Source: Crotalaria pallida (taxonomy: Eukaryota > Streptophyta > Magnoliopsida > Fabales > Fabaceae). Taken from it: DNA of 64,000 bases. Positions 12,268-24,858 of this stretch are shown here, in pieces. The notes below the pieces were generated by a model. That model was not told the origin of the DNA. It did no database searches and saw only the letters and a program-made list of their open reading frames with translations. The stretch lies in the NCBI GenBank assembly GCA_037953625.1, contig CM075651.1, forward strand, positions 131,716,501 to 131,780,500, written 5' to 3'. The first letter of the stretch is position 1, and each line of letters begins with the position of its first letter. A program made the translations under genes and the position numbers.

Positions 12268-13985
12268 ACGGTGTTGCGTTGTTGCGTTGATAGTGGAACA
12301 TAGAAAGAGATAATGATTTTGATTCTTATTGTGCTCTTTCCGATCTTTTTATCAATCTTTTTTCCATGGGTTTTCATTCCTCTGCCGAAACCCTTAAAAT
12401 ATTTTTGAGGCAATTTTCTTGATTTACTACAGTGAAGGTTTTTTTCCCCTTAAAACTTATTTGATGTTTGCCTAAATTTATAATGAAATATGTAAGAGAA
12501 ACAGAGAGACAGGTGGAATTTCAATATTGAGATTTTTTTTGGGTTTTGTTGACTATGTTGCTTCTGCTATTGACCTTTGCAATGAATGTGGGATGATAAG
12601 AGAGAATTATATATATATTGGTGCCCTTTCCGACCCTTTGTCAATGGCACGTATCTCTTTTCAAACTTTGAATTTCTTTGACAAAAGTGGCTTCTTTGGA
12701 ATGGGATAGACATTCTGTCCCAAAAAAACCATATATAAAATACATATATGTGGCAATTTATTGGCTTGGGACAAAAAAGAGATTTTCTCCTAAGTTATTT
12801 GATGTTGTTGGAAAGTTCTATTCCATCAAACTAGTATGCTCTGTATACTGATATAGCTGTTATCGGGTTCCTTGTTAGGGTTGCATGTTATATGATCTCA
12901 TTCATAATCCTAATTTTAAGAAAGGTCAATCAAATCTGTGTGGATATAGCTGGAGGTTGTTTTTGGACGATGAAAAATGAGATTGGATGGTATGTTTGGC
13001 CCTAGTTGCCTATTTATTCTGGAATCTGGATTATGGATGAGACCCTAATTGGTTGGTGGCCCTAATCAATACCGAAATATGAATTCTTTGTTTGGATTGT
13101 AATATTGGATGGTTGGATCGGTTTCATATGCTTGAGCTTTTGGTGGCCTTTTAGTTAAAATTTCTTTATTCATTATATTGTTTGGGATACACATTATGAT
13201 GATCTCTTCAAGAATGTTCAATCTTGATGAATGATATTTAACTGGCTGTACAAAACTTGAAGGGTTGGCTGATAGTGAAAATTCAACTTTTTCCATTGTA
13301 GTGGTAATATGGTTTTTTTTAAAAAAAATTTAAAAAGCGTGATCGACCCTTTACCACTACCACTTCTATCTCTTTTTAATGGACTTTCAAACTGAGTTTT
13401 TTGTTATTTGGTTGGCATTATTGCTTATGTTTATTTTTGCGTCGGATTAAATGAAACACATACAAGTCCTGGAAATGTGGAATAAAGAGAGAGAATTATA
13501 TATTTTTTGTTGCCCTTTCCGACCCTTTATCATTAGCACATCTCTCTTTTATAGTGGTGTCTTCGAAAAGATAACACATCCTGTCCTAAAACCCTACCTT
13601 TTTTACTCAATTTCTTGGCTTGTGCCAGTAATGGGATTTCCTCTAAAGTTATTGGAAAGTTCTATTCCATAAAACTTTTATGTTTTCTATATGCTGATAT
13701 TGATGTAATCGATTTCATTATTTGGGTGACACTTCATGATCTTATTCTCGACCATTCATGAAAGTTCAATCTTTATGAGCCTAAAATTTAGGTAAATTTG
13801 GCTATCTAGCCGGTGTATGGTAACCTGGCTTTGTCATTTCCTTGGGTGTTACATTGAAGGTAATCATTGACTGTGTCCTGGAGCACACGTGGGTGTTGAT
13901 GGACAGTCTGTTCCAACTTAAGGTTTTGTTATCATAAAATTAGATTTATGCCAATGTGCAATGCTCATTCTGGAGTTGGCCATGA
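12268..13985. repeat. Tandem duplication unit B (~1.72 kb)
   Basis: Near-complete copy of 10533-12267 with scattered substitutions, a shortened (TA)n tract (12605-12620 versus 10860-10882) and small indels. The similarity ends where both reach TGCTCATTCT; B then continues into sequence that is itself duplicated from about 13550. Confidence 0.85.
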
Positions 13986-15234
13986 GTACACTGTTATGGC
14001 CCTCACTCTGTGTATCAGAATGCGACAATTTTGTCGGTGTTGAATTATTTTCTTATTCATTTTGGAAGTAAATGTCTAGTTTTAGACATAATCAAGTAAG
14101 ACCAAGCCCTAAAAGAATGTTCTGGAACTTATTAATGGTATAGATGTTTTTATTTGCAGAACTTTATAGTTCGAAGATGAGTTTTCTGGATCAAGTTCCT
14201 ATCGTTTTGACTTTTGTGTAACATTCTGCATCTTGTACAATTTGCTGACCCAACCTGGATTCAAAATTCTTAAACTCGTCTATGTCTAGTTATTTTCTCT
14301 ATTTCACTCTGATTGTGCTTACTTTCTCAGTTAACTTGGTTATTGCTGGGGTGTTGCAAACGGCAGAGAATGACGATGACTTGGCCATGGTAGTGTGGTT
14401 ATGAGTATTCTAGTTTGGTATTACATTTTATTTCTTGCTTTGCCTATTTTTTACCTGCTCATTCTGGATTTTGGCTATTTGGACAGAGTGAAGGCTGTGT
14501 TAGTTTTGTTTATGTTTTTATTAGGAACGAGGGACACATCTATTTATATTTCGTTTATTTCGCCTTATCTACGGAGGAGTTGTATCTTGGTTAGTTGGCC
14601 CCTTGTATCTTTGTTCTGATAACGCACTCTTGGTTTGGAGAGTTCTTCTAGTTTTTTGCTGAAATTTTTATGTGGTCTATGTGGTTTCTGTCCCCTAGTA
14701 CTATGTTCTACACAGTTGAGTAGTTTTTCTTTGGGTTGCACGTGAGTACATGACCAGTTGACCACTTTCCATGGGAAAAGGAGCTAGTGTGATCTATTGT
14801 TGGATGGATTTGCATGTAATGGGATTGTTCTTTTTTACCCTATTTACTTGCCTTTATATTTTTGATACACTTCAAAAAGACTTTTCACGCACGTGCTTAC
14901 TGTGGCTTCCGCTCCAAGGAGAATCGGAGATTATAGTGGTTCTAAGTTCAGGAGTTGATTAATTTGTTTGAAAAGTTATGAATTATTTATTTTTGTTTTC
15001 TAGCTTTGAATTTAAGTTAAGGATTTGAGTTGTGAAATTGCTCTTGTGCAGTAGTGCTCAATTCCACCATAATCCAGTTGTCTAGGGTCTGGTTTTGTTG
15101 ATTTACATGGCTACTTGAAACTGCTGGTTGATCTGGATGTTTTTCTGAATGATATGGTTTTTGCTTAAATGAAGATATCAAGAAATTGATATTCTTCTGT
15201 TTCTTTTTTCTTCATTAATTTTTTTCAGCATTGT
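13550..15234. repeat. Tandem duplication unit C (~1.69 kb), overlapping the end of unit B
   Basis: Starts at TAGTGGTGTCTTCGAAAAGA within unit B and runs through GGAGTTGGCCATGAGTACAC and GGCAGAGAATGACGATGACT. It is repeated from about 15235. Because C begins inside B, this is a second duplication event with different breakpoints from A/B. Confidence 0.8.
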
Positions 15235-16836
15235 TATAGTGACATCTTCGAAAAGATAACACACCCTGTGCCAGTAATGGGATTTCCTCTAAAGTTAGAT
15301 GATGTTGTTGGAAAGTTCTATTCCATAAAACTTTATGTTATCTATATGCTGATATTGATGTAATCAATCTCATTATTTGGGCTACACTATATTGATCTTA
15401 TTCCTAATTATTCATGAAAGTTTAATCTTTATGAGTCTAAATTTTAAGTGAATTTGGCTATCTAGCTGGTGTACGGTAACCTTGCCTTGTCGTTTCCTTG
15501 GGTGTGTTACATTGAAGGTAATCATCGACTGTGTGCTGGAGCACAGGTGGGGGTAATGGACAGTTTGTTATCGTAAAATTAGATTTATGTCAGTTTCTAT
15601 GTGCGATGCTTATTCTGGAGTTGGCCATGAGTACACTGTTATGGCCCTCTGTGTTTGTGTATCAGGATGCCACAATTTTGTAGGTGTTGAACTTATTTCT
15701 TATTCATTTTGGAAGTAAATTTCTATATGTAGGCATGACCAATGAAGACCAAGTCCTAAAAGAATTTTCTGGAATTTATTAATGGTGTAGATGTTTTTTT
15801 TTTTTTGAAGAACTTTGTTCTAACTTCTAAGATGAGTTTTACACATCAAGTTTTTATTGTTTGGTGTAACATTTGGCATCTTGCACAATTTGCTGATTCG
15901 ACCTGGATTCAAAATTCTTAAACTCGCCTATGTCTAATTATTTTCTCTCTTCACTCTGAAAGTGCTTACTTTCTCAGTTAACTTGGTTGCTGCTTGGGTG
16001 TTGCAGACGGCAGAGAATGACAATGACTTGGATATGGTAGTGTGGTTGGGAGTATTCTTGTTCGGCATTACATTTTAATTTTTGCTTTGTCTATTTTTTT
16101 ATCTGCTCATTCTGGATTTTGGCTAATTGGACAGAGTGCAGGCTGTGTTAGTTTTGTTTCTGTTTTTATTAGGAACCAAGGGACACATCTATTCATATTT
16201 GGTTTGTTTCACCTTATCTACGGAGGAATTGTATCTTGGTTGGTCCCTTGTATCTTTGTTCTGTAACATGCTCTTGGTTTGGAGTTCTTCTAGTTTTTTG
16301 CTGAAATTTTTATATGATCTATATGGTTTCCATCCTCTAATTGAGTACAATGTTCCACACAGATGAGAGGTTTTTCTTCCTGTTGCACGTGAGCACATGA
16401 TCACCTTCCTTTTGCAAAGGAGCTAGTGTGGTCTATGTTGGACGAAGTTGCATGGAATGGGATTGTTCTTTTGTACCCTATTTATTGTTATATCTTTTAT
16501 ACACTTCAAAAAGACTTTTCATGTGCTTACTGAGGCTTCTGATCCAAGGAGAATTTGAGATTTGAGTGGTGCTAAGTTCAGGAGTTGATTAATTTGTTTG
16601 ATAAGTTCTGATTTATTTTATTTTTGCTTTCTAACTTTGAATTTAAGTTAAGGGTTTGAATTGTGAAGTTGCTCGTGTACCCTAATCCAGTTGTCTAGGG
16701 TTTGGCTTTGCCGATTTATATGGTTTCTTGAAATTGCTGGTTGATCTGGATGTTTTTGCTGATTGGTATAGTTTTTCCCGATTTATATTCCTGATTCCTC
16801 TGACTCTTCTTTCTTCATAATTTTTTTAAATATTGT
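15235..16836. repeat. Tandem duplication unit D (~1.6 kb)
   Basis: Copy of unit C with more divergence and a ~50-bp deletion near its start (after ACACACCCTGTG). It retains GGAGTTGGCCATGAGTACAC and GGCAGAGAATGACAATGACT. A still more diverged trace of the same family may lie near 18310-18420 (ATTATGTGCTGG, TTAGGTTTTGTTA). Confidence 0.8.
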
Positions 16837-17020
16837 TTTTCCCTTGATCATGAAGATTTGGGTGTGGTCATGCAACTTTAGTTTATATGCTTGTAGCATT
16901 CCGAAGATGGGATCTTAAGCAATGTTCCTTAATTTTTTTGGGGAGGATTGTAGTAGCTATGTGTTCAGGAATACATACCGATCTAATTTCTTCAATCATA
17001 AATTCTGACTGTGTTGGCAC

Positions 17021-17091
<71 letters not shown>
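17021..17091. repeat. (TTA)n microsatellite, ~23 units
   Basis: An uninterrupted trinucleotide run, immediately followed by AATGATGATGATG. The long Ile-, Leu- or Asn-rich open frames across it on both strands are artefacts of the repeat. Confidence 0.97.
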
Positions 17092-17094
<3 letters not shown>

Positions 17095-17124
17095 ATGATG
17101 ATGTCACAAGCTATTGGTGTGATG

Positions 17125-17257
17125 GACTCGAACTTATTGTCTCCGCCACACAACAACTTTGATGCGACGAATCCGTTCCGCAAGCCTTCTGGTGTTGCAG
17201 CTGGTAGGAATTATCGGCGTCGTTCCCCTGCAGACAGATCACCGCCACCTGACGGTT
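17125..17257 (+). pseudogene. Exon-like Arg/Ser/Pro-rich fragment, unidentified gene
   Basis: From ATG at 17125 the frame reads MDSNLLSPPHNNFDATNPFR and continues through RNYRRRSPADRSPPPDG. A GT donor candidate follows at about 17258 (GACG|GTTGGG), after which the frame soon stops. The RRRSP/RSPP composition recalls N-termini of splicing-related RS proteins. Sequence upstream is the duplicated non-coding block and (TTA)n. No continuing exon is visible before the LINE relic at 18.7 kb. It may be the first coding exon of a gene that has lost its 3' part, or a fragment. Family is not assigned. Confidence 0.35.
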
Positions 17258-17259
17258 GG

Positions 17260-18735
17260 GATATTTAAAGCTCTTGGTCTTATTTTTCTTGAGGTTACAG
17301 TGGTTTGGTGATGAATGATTATAATGTCATGTGCAACCAATATTTTCATTTGAAATGGTTAGTAGAAACTGCATTAGGTTGTTAATGCATGGTGCTTAGA
17401 TAGGCATTGATGGTGCTATGACTTTTTGGTTCTGTACTCGGTGGAGTTGTGAGAAAAATATATGAATTCGTGTTTTCTCTGTAGAAGAATTGAAATGGAG
17501 ACTGGAGCTAACCTCGACTGTTAATCCTTTTATTTTATGAACCTGTTTTTATCTTTTTCCCATAAAGCTATTTTAGGGAAAATTAGACGCAAGGTTGATT
17601 CATAATCTATTCTCTGTATCTGTTATAAGGCCGTTACTGTGTTGTGTGCTCTCAATATAGCAGAAGATGGGAATTTGTTTGCAGTTTGGAAGATGTTCAA
17701 ACACTTGATACTTATTTAGTGGATCTTAGAACTCGTCTGGATACATGTAATTTAAAAAAGAAGTACTGATGTTTCAAAGTTACTTTGAATTACTTGATTA
17801 GTTAATGTATAGCTATAGTTATTCTATAACTTTATGCTTGCCTATTTGGTCATTGTGTTGGCAAAGATTTGAGTAGGTATTGTATAAAAAAATAATGTCA
17901 TTTGGTATAGGTGGAATGTAGTTTCTTCACTTCTTGACATAGAGGACTACGGTATTCAGTTAAACACTCACCGTAAACTTTTTCTTTTTTTTTTTTTTAA
18001 TTTTATCATGGATTTTTATGGTAGAAGGGATTGAGAAAAGAATCACAAACCATTAAACATGGTGTAAACTTTCTCACTGGTCTTAAATTTTTTGGCTTTG
18101 ATCATGAAGTCTACAAATTGAAGCGTGTGAAGCTGCTCTTTATTCCATGTAGTGTTGTAATTATTTCATGTAATGTCCCTCGTATTATCATGTGCAACAC
18201 TTGATTTGGTTACCTCTACCTGGATTCTATACTCTTGGATATATACCTTTCTGTTCATAAATTTATTTGGACCCTATCTTCATTTTTCCTGGTATCCTTA
18301 ATTTCCACTTGGTTGTTTCAGGCAAGATAATCCATGATTATGTGCTGGTATGTGGAAGCAGTGGTTGGGAGTGTCAATGTATATTGTAGTCTGACTTAGG
18401 TTTTGTTACCAATAATATAAATGTTGCCATTATCTCTCTACTCATTATGTGATTTGTTTATGCTTACATTGTATGGCTATGGTCGCTTACTCTGTTTTGT
18501 GAATTAGGAAGTATTTGAGTTTTAAGACACAGAGGGGTTCTACATATTATTTAGACTCTGTCTAATTAGTTACTTTGTCCATGCTTTTGGTTTGAAGGAC
18601 TCTGTCACTCTTCTACTTCTAAATTTTTTATACTATATACGGACAGAGAACTGAAATATGACAGTAACGGACTTTCCTGTTTTCGTATGAGCCTTTGGTT
18701 TGAAGGACTTTCCTGTTTCTTATACTAATGTTGAA
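17260..18735. other. Intergenic or intronic, nothing recognised
   Basis: T-rich sequence lacking open frames. The segment at 18310-18420 weakly resembles the duplicated 10.5-16.8 kb block. Confidence 0.35.
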
Positions 18736-18741
18736 CGCTGC

Positions 18742-19536
18742 AGGAGACATTTAGCGAGTGATGACAAATGTCCTATATGTGGCACGACAACCTAATCAAT
18801 TTTGCATGCTCTCCGAGACTGTCATGCATGCAGCTCATATGGTGTGGCGAAACTCGGTGCATCACACAAATTGGCAAACTTTCTTCAGTATGGAGAGCAA
18901 TCAATGAATCCTTCATAATCTGACTTCTCCACAAGGAGGTTTTAATATGGATAATTGGTCCATGATTTTTGGAGTCACTCTTCATATTCTCTAGAACCGC
19001 GGTAATAGATAGTTAGATACATCTTTGACCAGGTGCAATTCACCTTGTTTGGTACTATTAAGAAAATCTGATCTGATGTCAGGGATTCTTTGAATGCTCT
19101 AAACAGGGTCAAGAAATTTTTAGCAGGCAGCAGATATGCTAACTCTCAATTAATAGATTGGCACCCTCCTGTATTTGATTGGCTCAAGCTCAATAGTCAA
19201 TACAGATGGCTCATTATATTTTATGATAACTCCAATTATGCAGCTTGTGGAGGTATATTGAGAGACCATCATGCTTCATTCCTCTTTGCTTATTCCTGCA
19301 ATCTTGGAATCTGTTCACTTAATCATGCTGAGATATGGGGCATTCTTCTTGGATTGCGCTTAGCAACAAGCAGAGTTTATTCAAGAATTATCATTGAAGC
19401 TAATTCTACTTTTGCTCTTAATATTATTCAGAATGGTTGCATTACCATTTACCACCCATCCTTGCCATGGCCTAGTTTCAGAAATCAAGAGGCTTTCTCG
19501 TGGTGTGGCTATCATATGCTTTTCTCTTGGAAATGA
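18742..19536 (+). pseudogene. LINE relic: zf-RVT zinc-binding segment plus RNase H domain
   Basis: At 18742-18830 the translation shows the zf-RVT pattern (CPICG...ILHALRDC) found after the reverse transcriptase of plant L1-type LINEs, interrupted by a stop. At 19090-19536 a 148-codon frame carries a plant LINE-type RNase H (RVT_3) with AACGGILRDH, NHAEIWGILLGLRLA and EANSTFALNIIQNGC. The first catalytic Asp motif (NTDGS) is visible only in the +1 frame near 19205, so there is a frameshift at the start of the domain. No EN or RT domain is adjacent. This is a dead 3' fragment. Confidence 0.75.
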
Positions 19537-20352
19537 TTGAAATATCCTTAAAGTTAAATAATTTTTAATTTCGAGGTGTCGAAATTTTTTTTTTTTTTAA
19601 AAAAAAAAAACACTTTTCTGATACATTTTTGTCGAAAGTATATTTCAATTCACACATGTTGGAAATCCACAAGTACTGGTCAAAAAGATACAATGTTATT
19701 TATGAAGTTCATTAACTTTGATGGCATTAAAAAATTCTTCTTGCTAAAGTTACATACGGCAGTATATGAGACTTACTAGTTCGAATATTCAAGGCCTAAA
19801 ACTTGACCAACTTTCCCTTGATGGTTAGTTGCACACACCACTGTGGAAAGAGGAACTTGATGTATGTGGGTAGCTTGGATAGAGTGAGCAGGGGATTAAG
19901 ACAGATGAATAAAGAATATTTGGCTCTATGTTTATAAGAAATTAGAGGGACAAGTGTCATGGGTGAGGTAGCAGAATTGATATGCCAAAGTACGTAGATT
20001 TTAAAAACTTGGAAGCATGATGAATACGTTCTGACTAAGATCCTTTTTTGTGTATATGCTGTTAGGGATTCTGATATTATTTTATTAAGGAGTAAAAATT
20101 ACACTTGATTTGCTACTTGCTGATATTCTTTTTTGTGTACGTAGCTTAAACAAAGAGAGGGATAAGTGGTCTAGTCAAGAAATGAGAGATTTAGACTGGT
20201 ACTGACTAAGTTTCATGCTCGTTGGTAAAATATTTTAGGCTTAAAAAATAATTTTGGTCCCATAAAAATATGTGATTATAAAATTTGTCCTACGAAATTT
20301 TTTCGTTGTTTTTGATTCCTATATTTTTATGTCATTTTAATTGTTTCTTGAT
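19537..20352. other. Intergenic left flank of the copia element
   Basis: No gene seen. The last ~120 bp (from about 20234, with AGGCTTAAAAAATAATTTTG) look like one arm of a small 'ttttggtccc' inverted-repeat element, into which the copia element may have inserted. Confidence 0.4.
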
Positions 20353-20657
20353 TGTGAGATATATATAAATAGTAAATCAACTTTAAATTCATTTGAATAA
20401 CAACTCATGCTCCTAACTTCCCGTGTTTTTTTCGTGTTGTTACAATCTGTGAAAATTATTGTTTCATCCTAATTTTTAACATAGCCTTCAGTATAAAAAG
20501 GCCTATGTTCTTTCATTCTTGTATAACATATGAAAAGAAAGAAAATTGTGAATAATAATTACAAAGAGATATAACAAGAGGTTTATCTCTGCCTCACGTC
20601 CTCTCCTTTTATTCCGCTGCGTTTTCTTTTTAAACTTTCCTTGGTGATTTGATATCA
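20353..20657 (+). repeat. 5' LTR of copia element
   Basis: 305 bp. TATA-like AGTATAAAAAGGCCTATG occurs at about 20490-20507, placing the transcription start and R region in the right third. It ends in TATCA, followed by AAT and the primer site. Confidence 0.95.
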
Positions 20658-20660
20658 AAT

Positions 20661-20672
20661 TGGTATCAGAGC
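20661..20672 (+). other. Primer binding site, initiator tRNA-Met
   Basis: TGGTATCAGAGC, the standard plant Ty1-copia PBS complementary to the 3' end of tRNA-iMet, three bases after the 5' LTR. Confidence 0.95.
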
Positions 20673-20772
20673 TGGCTTAGTCCAGCGCCTGGTTTAAAAA
20701 AAAAAAGAGGTGTTTGTGAGAAGCAAGGGTGTTCTCATATTATTATTTTTATACACATACAAAGTAAAAAAA

Positions 20773-23700
20773 ATGTCAAACAATTTTAATGTTGTTTGAT
20801 CAGGTCCCAAATTAGATGGGAAACTTGATTATGATTACTGGGAGCTTTTAATGACTACACACTTAAAAGCTCAAAACCTTTGGAGTCTCATTGAACCAGG
20901 GATTGAAGAAGGAGCTAATGAAATTGCTCAAAGGAGGGACCTATTGGCATCACCAGGGAGTGGACTATTTGGTATTTGGCAAAATAGCCAATGCCAAGAC
21001 TGCGAAGCAAGCATGGGAGACCTTAAAATTATCATATAAAGGTGTGGACAAAGCTCAAAAGTCCAAACTACAATCATTGTGTAGAGAATATGAACGATAC
21101 GAGATGTCCGTTTCAGAAAGTATTGAGCAATACTTCTCACGAGTTACAGACCTCGTTAATAAAATAAGAATGTATGGAGAAGATATTTCAGAAAGTATGG
21201 TGGTAGAGGAGATCCTTCGAACCATGCCGATTAAATATGATCATGTGGTGACTACAATAATTGAGTCCCATGACACAAACACAATGACAGTAGCAGAGTT
21301 GCAAGGGAGTATGGAAAGCCACGTGAACAGAATTTTAGAGAAGGCAGAAAGGTCAAAAGAAGAGGCTTTAAAAAGCCAAGTCAATATGGTTGAATCTAGC
21401 CAAAGCGCATATGGCAGAGATCGTAACTTTAATAATGGAGGAAGAGGTAGTTATAGAGGCAGAGGCCGAGGAAACTTTCGAGGAAGAGGACGTGGCAATT
21501 TTAATCAATGGCGAGACAACAACTATAGACCTCCTGGTCGAGGTAGAGGTGAAAATAATTTCGGGCCTCCAAATCGTGGAAGAGGACGAGGTAATTTAAA
21601 TCAAGAAGGAGGTAATTTTATTTGCTTTCAGTGTGGTAAATATGGCCACAAAGCTTCGGATTGTCGATCTAAGTTTCAGAATAATTATCAGGCAAACCTA
21701 GCAGAAAATCAAAATCATGATACTGGTGAGAGTTCCTATAATCATGAAAGTTTATTTTGTGCGAGTAGTTTTTTCTCAGAAGATGAAAATATTTGGTATT
21801 TGGATACCGGGTGTAGTAATCATATGTGTGGGAAGAAAGAATTATTTTCTACATTAGATGAAAGTGTTAACTCAGTGGTGAAATTTGGCAACGATACTAA
21901 TATACCTATTTTGGGGAAAGGCCAAATTACTTTTAAATTAAAAGACAGTTCTATAAATTTTATCTCTGATGTTTTCTATGCTCCTGGCCTTCATTACAAT
22001 CTCCTAAGTATTGGACAACTATCAGAGAAAGGTTTCAACATGCAAATTCATCATGGTATCTGTACGATAATTGATAGACATGGTAGATTTGTAACAAATG
22101 TAAATATGACCTCGAACTGTTTATTTCCCTTGAAAATACAACATGAAAAAATTTCGTGTTTAAATTCGATCATACCTGATGATGATTGGTTGTGGCACAT
22201 GCGTTTTGGTCATTTTCATTTTTCTGGATTGAATTATTTATTAAGGAAGGAGCTTGTTTCCGGTTTGCCTATAATAAATGTTCCTAATTGTGTATGTGAA
22301 ACTTGCCAATTGGGAAAGAAGCATCGAGATGCATTTCCAGTTGGAAAATCTTGGCGAGCAAGGAAGCTATTGGAGATTGTCCATTCAGATTTATGTATGG
22401 TTGAAGTTCCAACTAATGGAGGTTGCAGGTATTTTATTACTTTCATTGATGATTTTAGCAGAAAGGCTTGGGTATACTTTTTAAAGCAAAAGTCGGAAGC
22501 TTGTGATGCTTTCAAATCATTTAAAGCATTTGTCGAAAAACAAAGTGGATGCAAGATTAAAGCACTGAGAACTGATAGAGGGCAAGAGTACCTCGCTTGT
22601 TCTGATTTCTTTGAGCAACATGGAATTCAACACCAAATGACCACGAGATAAACACCCCAACAAAATGGAGTAGCAGAAAGGAAGAACAGGGCAATTATGG
22701 ATATGGTGCGATGCATGCTAATAGCCAAGAAAATGCCTAAAGAATTTTGGGCAGAAGCAGTTGCTACTGCTATATATATTTTGAACAGGTGCCCGACGAA
22801 AAGTGTCAGTGATAAAACTCCAGAAGAAACTTGGAGTGGAAGAAAGCCATCAATACGACACCTCAGAGTTTTTGGGTGTGTTGCATACGCCCGAGTACCA
22901 GATCAATTAAGGAAGAAGCTAGACAACAAAGGTGAAAAATGTATTTTTATTGGATATAGTACAAATTCAAAAGCTTATAAATTGTATAATCCAGAAACTA
23001 GGAAAGTTATTATTAGTCGAGATGTAACATTTAATGAAGAAGGCATATGGGATTGGACCACCAAAGCTGAAAAGAAGCAAGTGGTAATTCCAGAAGATCA
23101 TGAAGCAGAAGACGATGGTGAAGGTCAAGCTCCCAATAATCATGATGATCCAGCACCTAACAATCAAATGCTTCCCGAACCTCAAGGTGAAGCATCAGGA
23201 AGACCACAACGACAACATCGATTACCAGCCAGACTTCAAGATTGCATTCTGGGGAATGACAATGACCCATCAAACGACGAAGAAATTATTAATTTTGCTT
23301 TATTTGCAGATTGTGATCCTTTAACATTTAAGGAAGCCACTAATCACCAGCATTGGAAAACGGCGATGGACGAGGAAATTCATTCTATAGAAAAGAATGA
23401 AACATGGAAGCTAACCAATTTGCCTACAGACAAGAAGGCAATTGGAGTAAAGTGGGTGTACAAAACAAAGTACAAGCCCAATGACGACATTGATCGTTTC
23501 AAAGCGAGATTGGTTGCAAAAGGATATAAGCAAAAACCAGGTATCGATTATTTCGAGGTATTTGCTCCTGTTGCTAGACTTGACACTATTCGAATGATTA
23601 TTTCACTCTCTGCTCAACATAATTGGAAAATATATCAAATGGATGTTAAATCTGCCTTTTTAAATGGTAACTTGGAAGAAGAAGTATATGTCGAGCAACC

Positions 23701-24844
23701 TGAGGGTTACGTGATAAACGGAAATGAAAATAAAGTTTATAAATTAAATAAAGCACTGTATGGATTAAAACAAGCACCAAGAGCATGGTATAAGAAGATT
23801 GATTCATATTTTGTGGAGCACGGATTTGAATGATGCCCTCATGAACACACACTATATATTAAATATGTTAAACTTGGAGATGTTTTGATAGTGTGTCTCT
23901 ATGTCAATGATCTTATTTTTACTGGGAATAATCCAAATATGGTAAAAGAATTTAAGGAGGCTATGGTCAGATCCTTTGAAATGACTGATTTAGGGTTGAT
24001 GTCCTATTTTCTTGGCATCGAGATTGTTCAAAAGAATGATGGAATATTTATTTCTCAAAAGAAATATGCTAATGATATTTTAAAGAAGTTCAAGATGGAG
24101 AATTCAAAACCAATTTACACACCAGTAGAAGAAAAGTTAAAGCTAACAAGAGAAAATGAAGATAAAAGAATAGATTCGACTTATTACAAGAGTCTAATTG
24201 GAAGTTTAAGATATCTAACTGCAACTAGACCAGATATAGTTTTTGGAGTTGGGTTACTAAGCAGATTCATGGAAGAACCACGTACAAGTCATTTAAAAGG
24301 AGCTAAAAGAATCCTCCGATACATCAAAGGTACCTTAGCTGATGGAATTTTTTATGGCAATAATAATGATGTAAAGCTTATTGGTTATACCGATAGTGAT
24401 TGGGCTGGAGATATAGATACAAGGAAAAGCACATCGGGATATATATTTCATCTCGGTTCAGGCGCAATATCATGGTCGTCAAAGAAACAACCAATAGTGG
24501 CACTATCTACGGCCGAAGAAGAATACATAGCAGCAACCAATTGTGCAACACAAGCAGTTTGGCTAAGAAGAATTCTCGAAATATTACATCAGAAGCAGGA
24601 TACTCCTACTGAGATATTTTGTGATAACAAGTCTGCTATAGCACTATCCAAAAATCCAGTTTTTCACGGGCGATCCAAACACATAGATATTCGCTTTCAC
24701 AAGATTCGTGAATTAGTTGAAGATAAAGAAGTGTTGATCAAGTACTGTCACACCGGAGATCAAATTGCTGACATATTTACCAAACCGTTAAAGGCAGAAC
24801 TATTCTATAAGCTGAAGAGTTTACTCAGAATGACAAAAGCTTGA
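20773..24844 (+). pseudogene. Copia gag-pol polyprotein, inactivated
   Basis: Gag starts at ATG 20773 but meets TGA at codon 9 (20797-20799). A frameshift near 20940-20960 joins it to the main frame. From there one frame carries a Gly/Arg-rich nucleocapsid region, a CX2CX4HX4C zinc knuckle (21622-21663), an aspartic protease with LDTGCSNHMCG (about 21796-21828), the GAG-pre-integrase HH-CC region (from about 22190), the integrase core (LRTDRGQEY), RT (KARLVAKGYKQ, QMDVKSAFLNG) and RNase H (GYTDSDWAGD...LSTAEEEYIAA). Nonsense codons lie at 22649-22651 (TAA, in the integrase) and 23831-23833 (TGA, in RT). The RT active-site tetrad reads YVND at 23900-23911, where YVDD is expected, so a catalytic Asp is lost. 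It could only move with proteins supplied in trans. Confidence 0.93.
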
Positions 24845-24846
24845 TT

Positions 24847-24858
24847 TAAGGGAGACAA
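24847..24858 (+). other. Polypurine tract
   Basis: TAAGGGAGACAA directly precedes the 3' LTR, the usual second-strand priming site. Confidence 0.8.

Noticed and set aside
16883..17268. Open frames on both strands rich in Ile, Leu or Asn
   Set aside because: They are translations of the (TTA)n microsatellite. Only the short RS-rich stretch after 17125 has protein-like composition.
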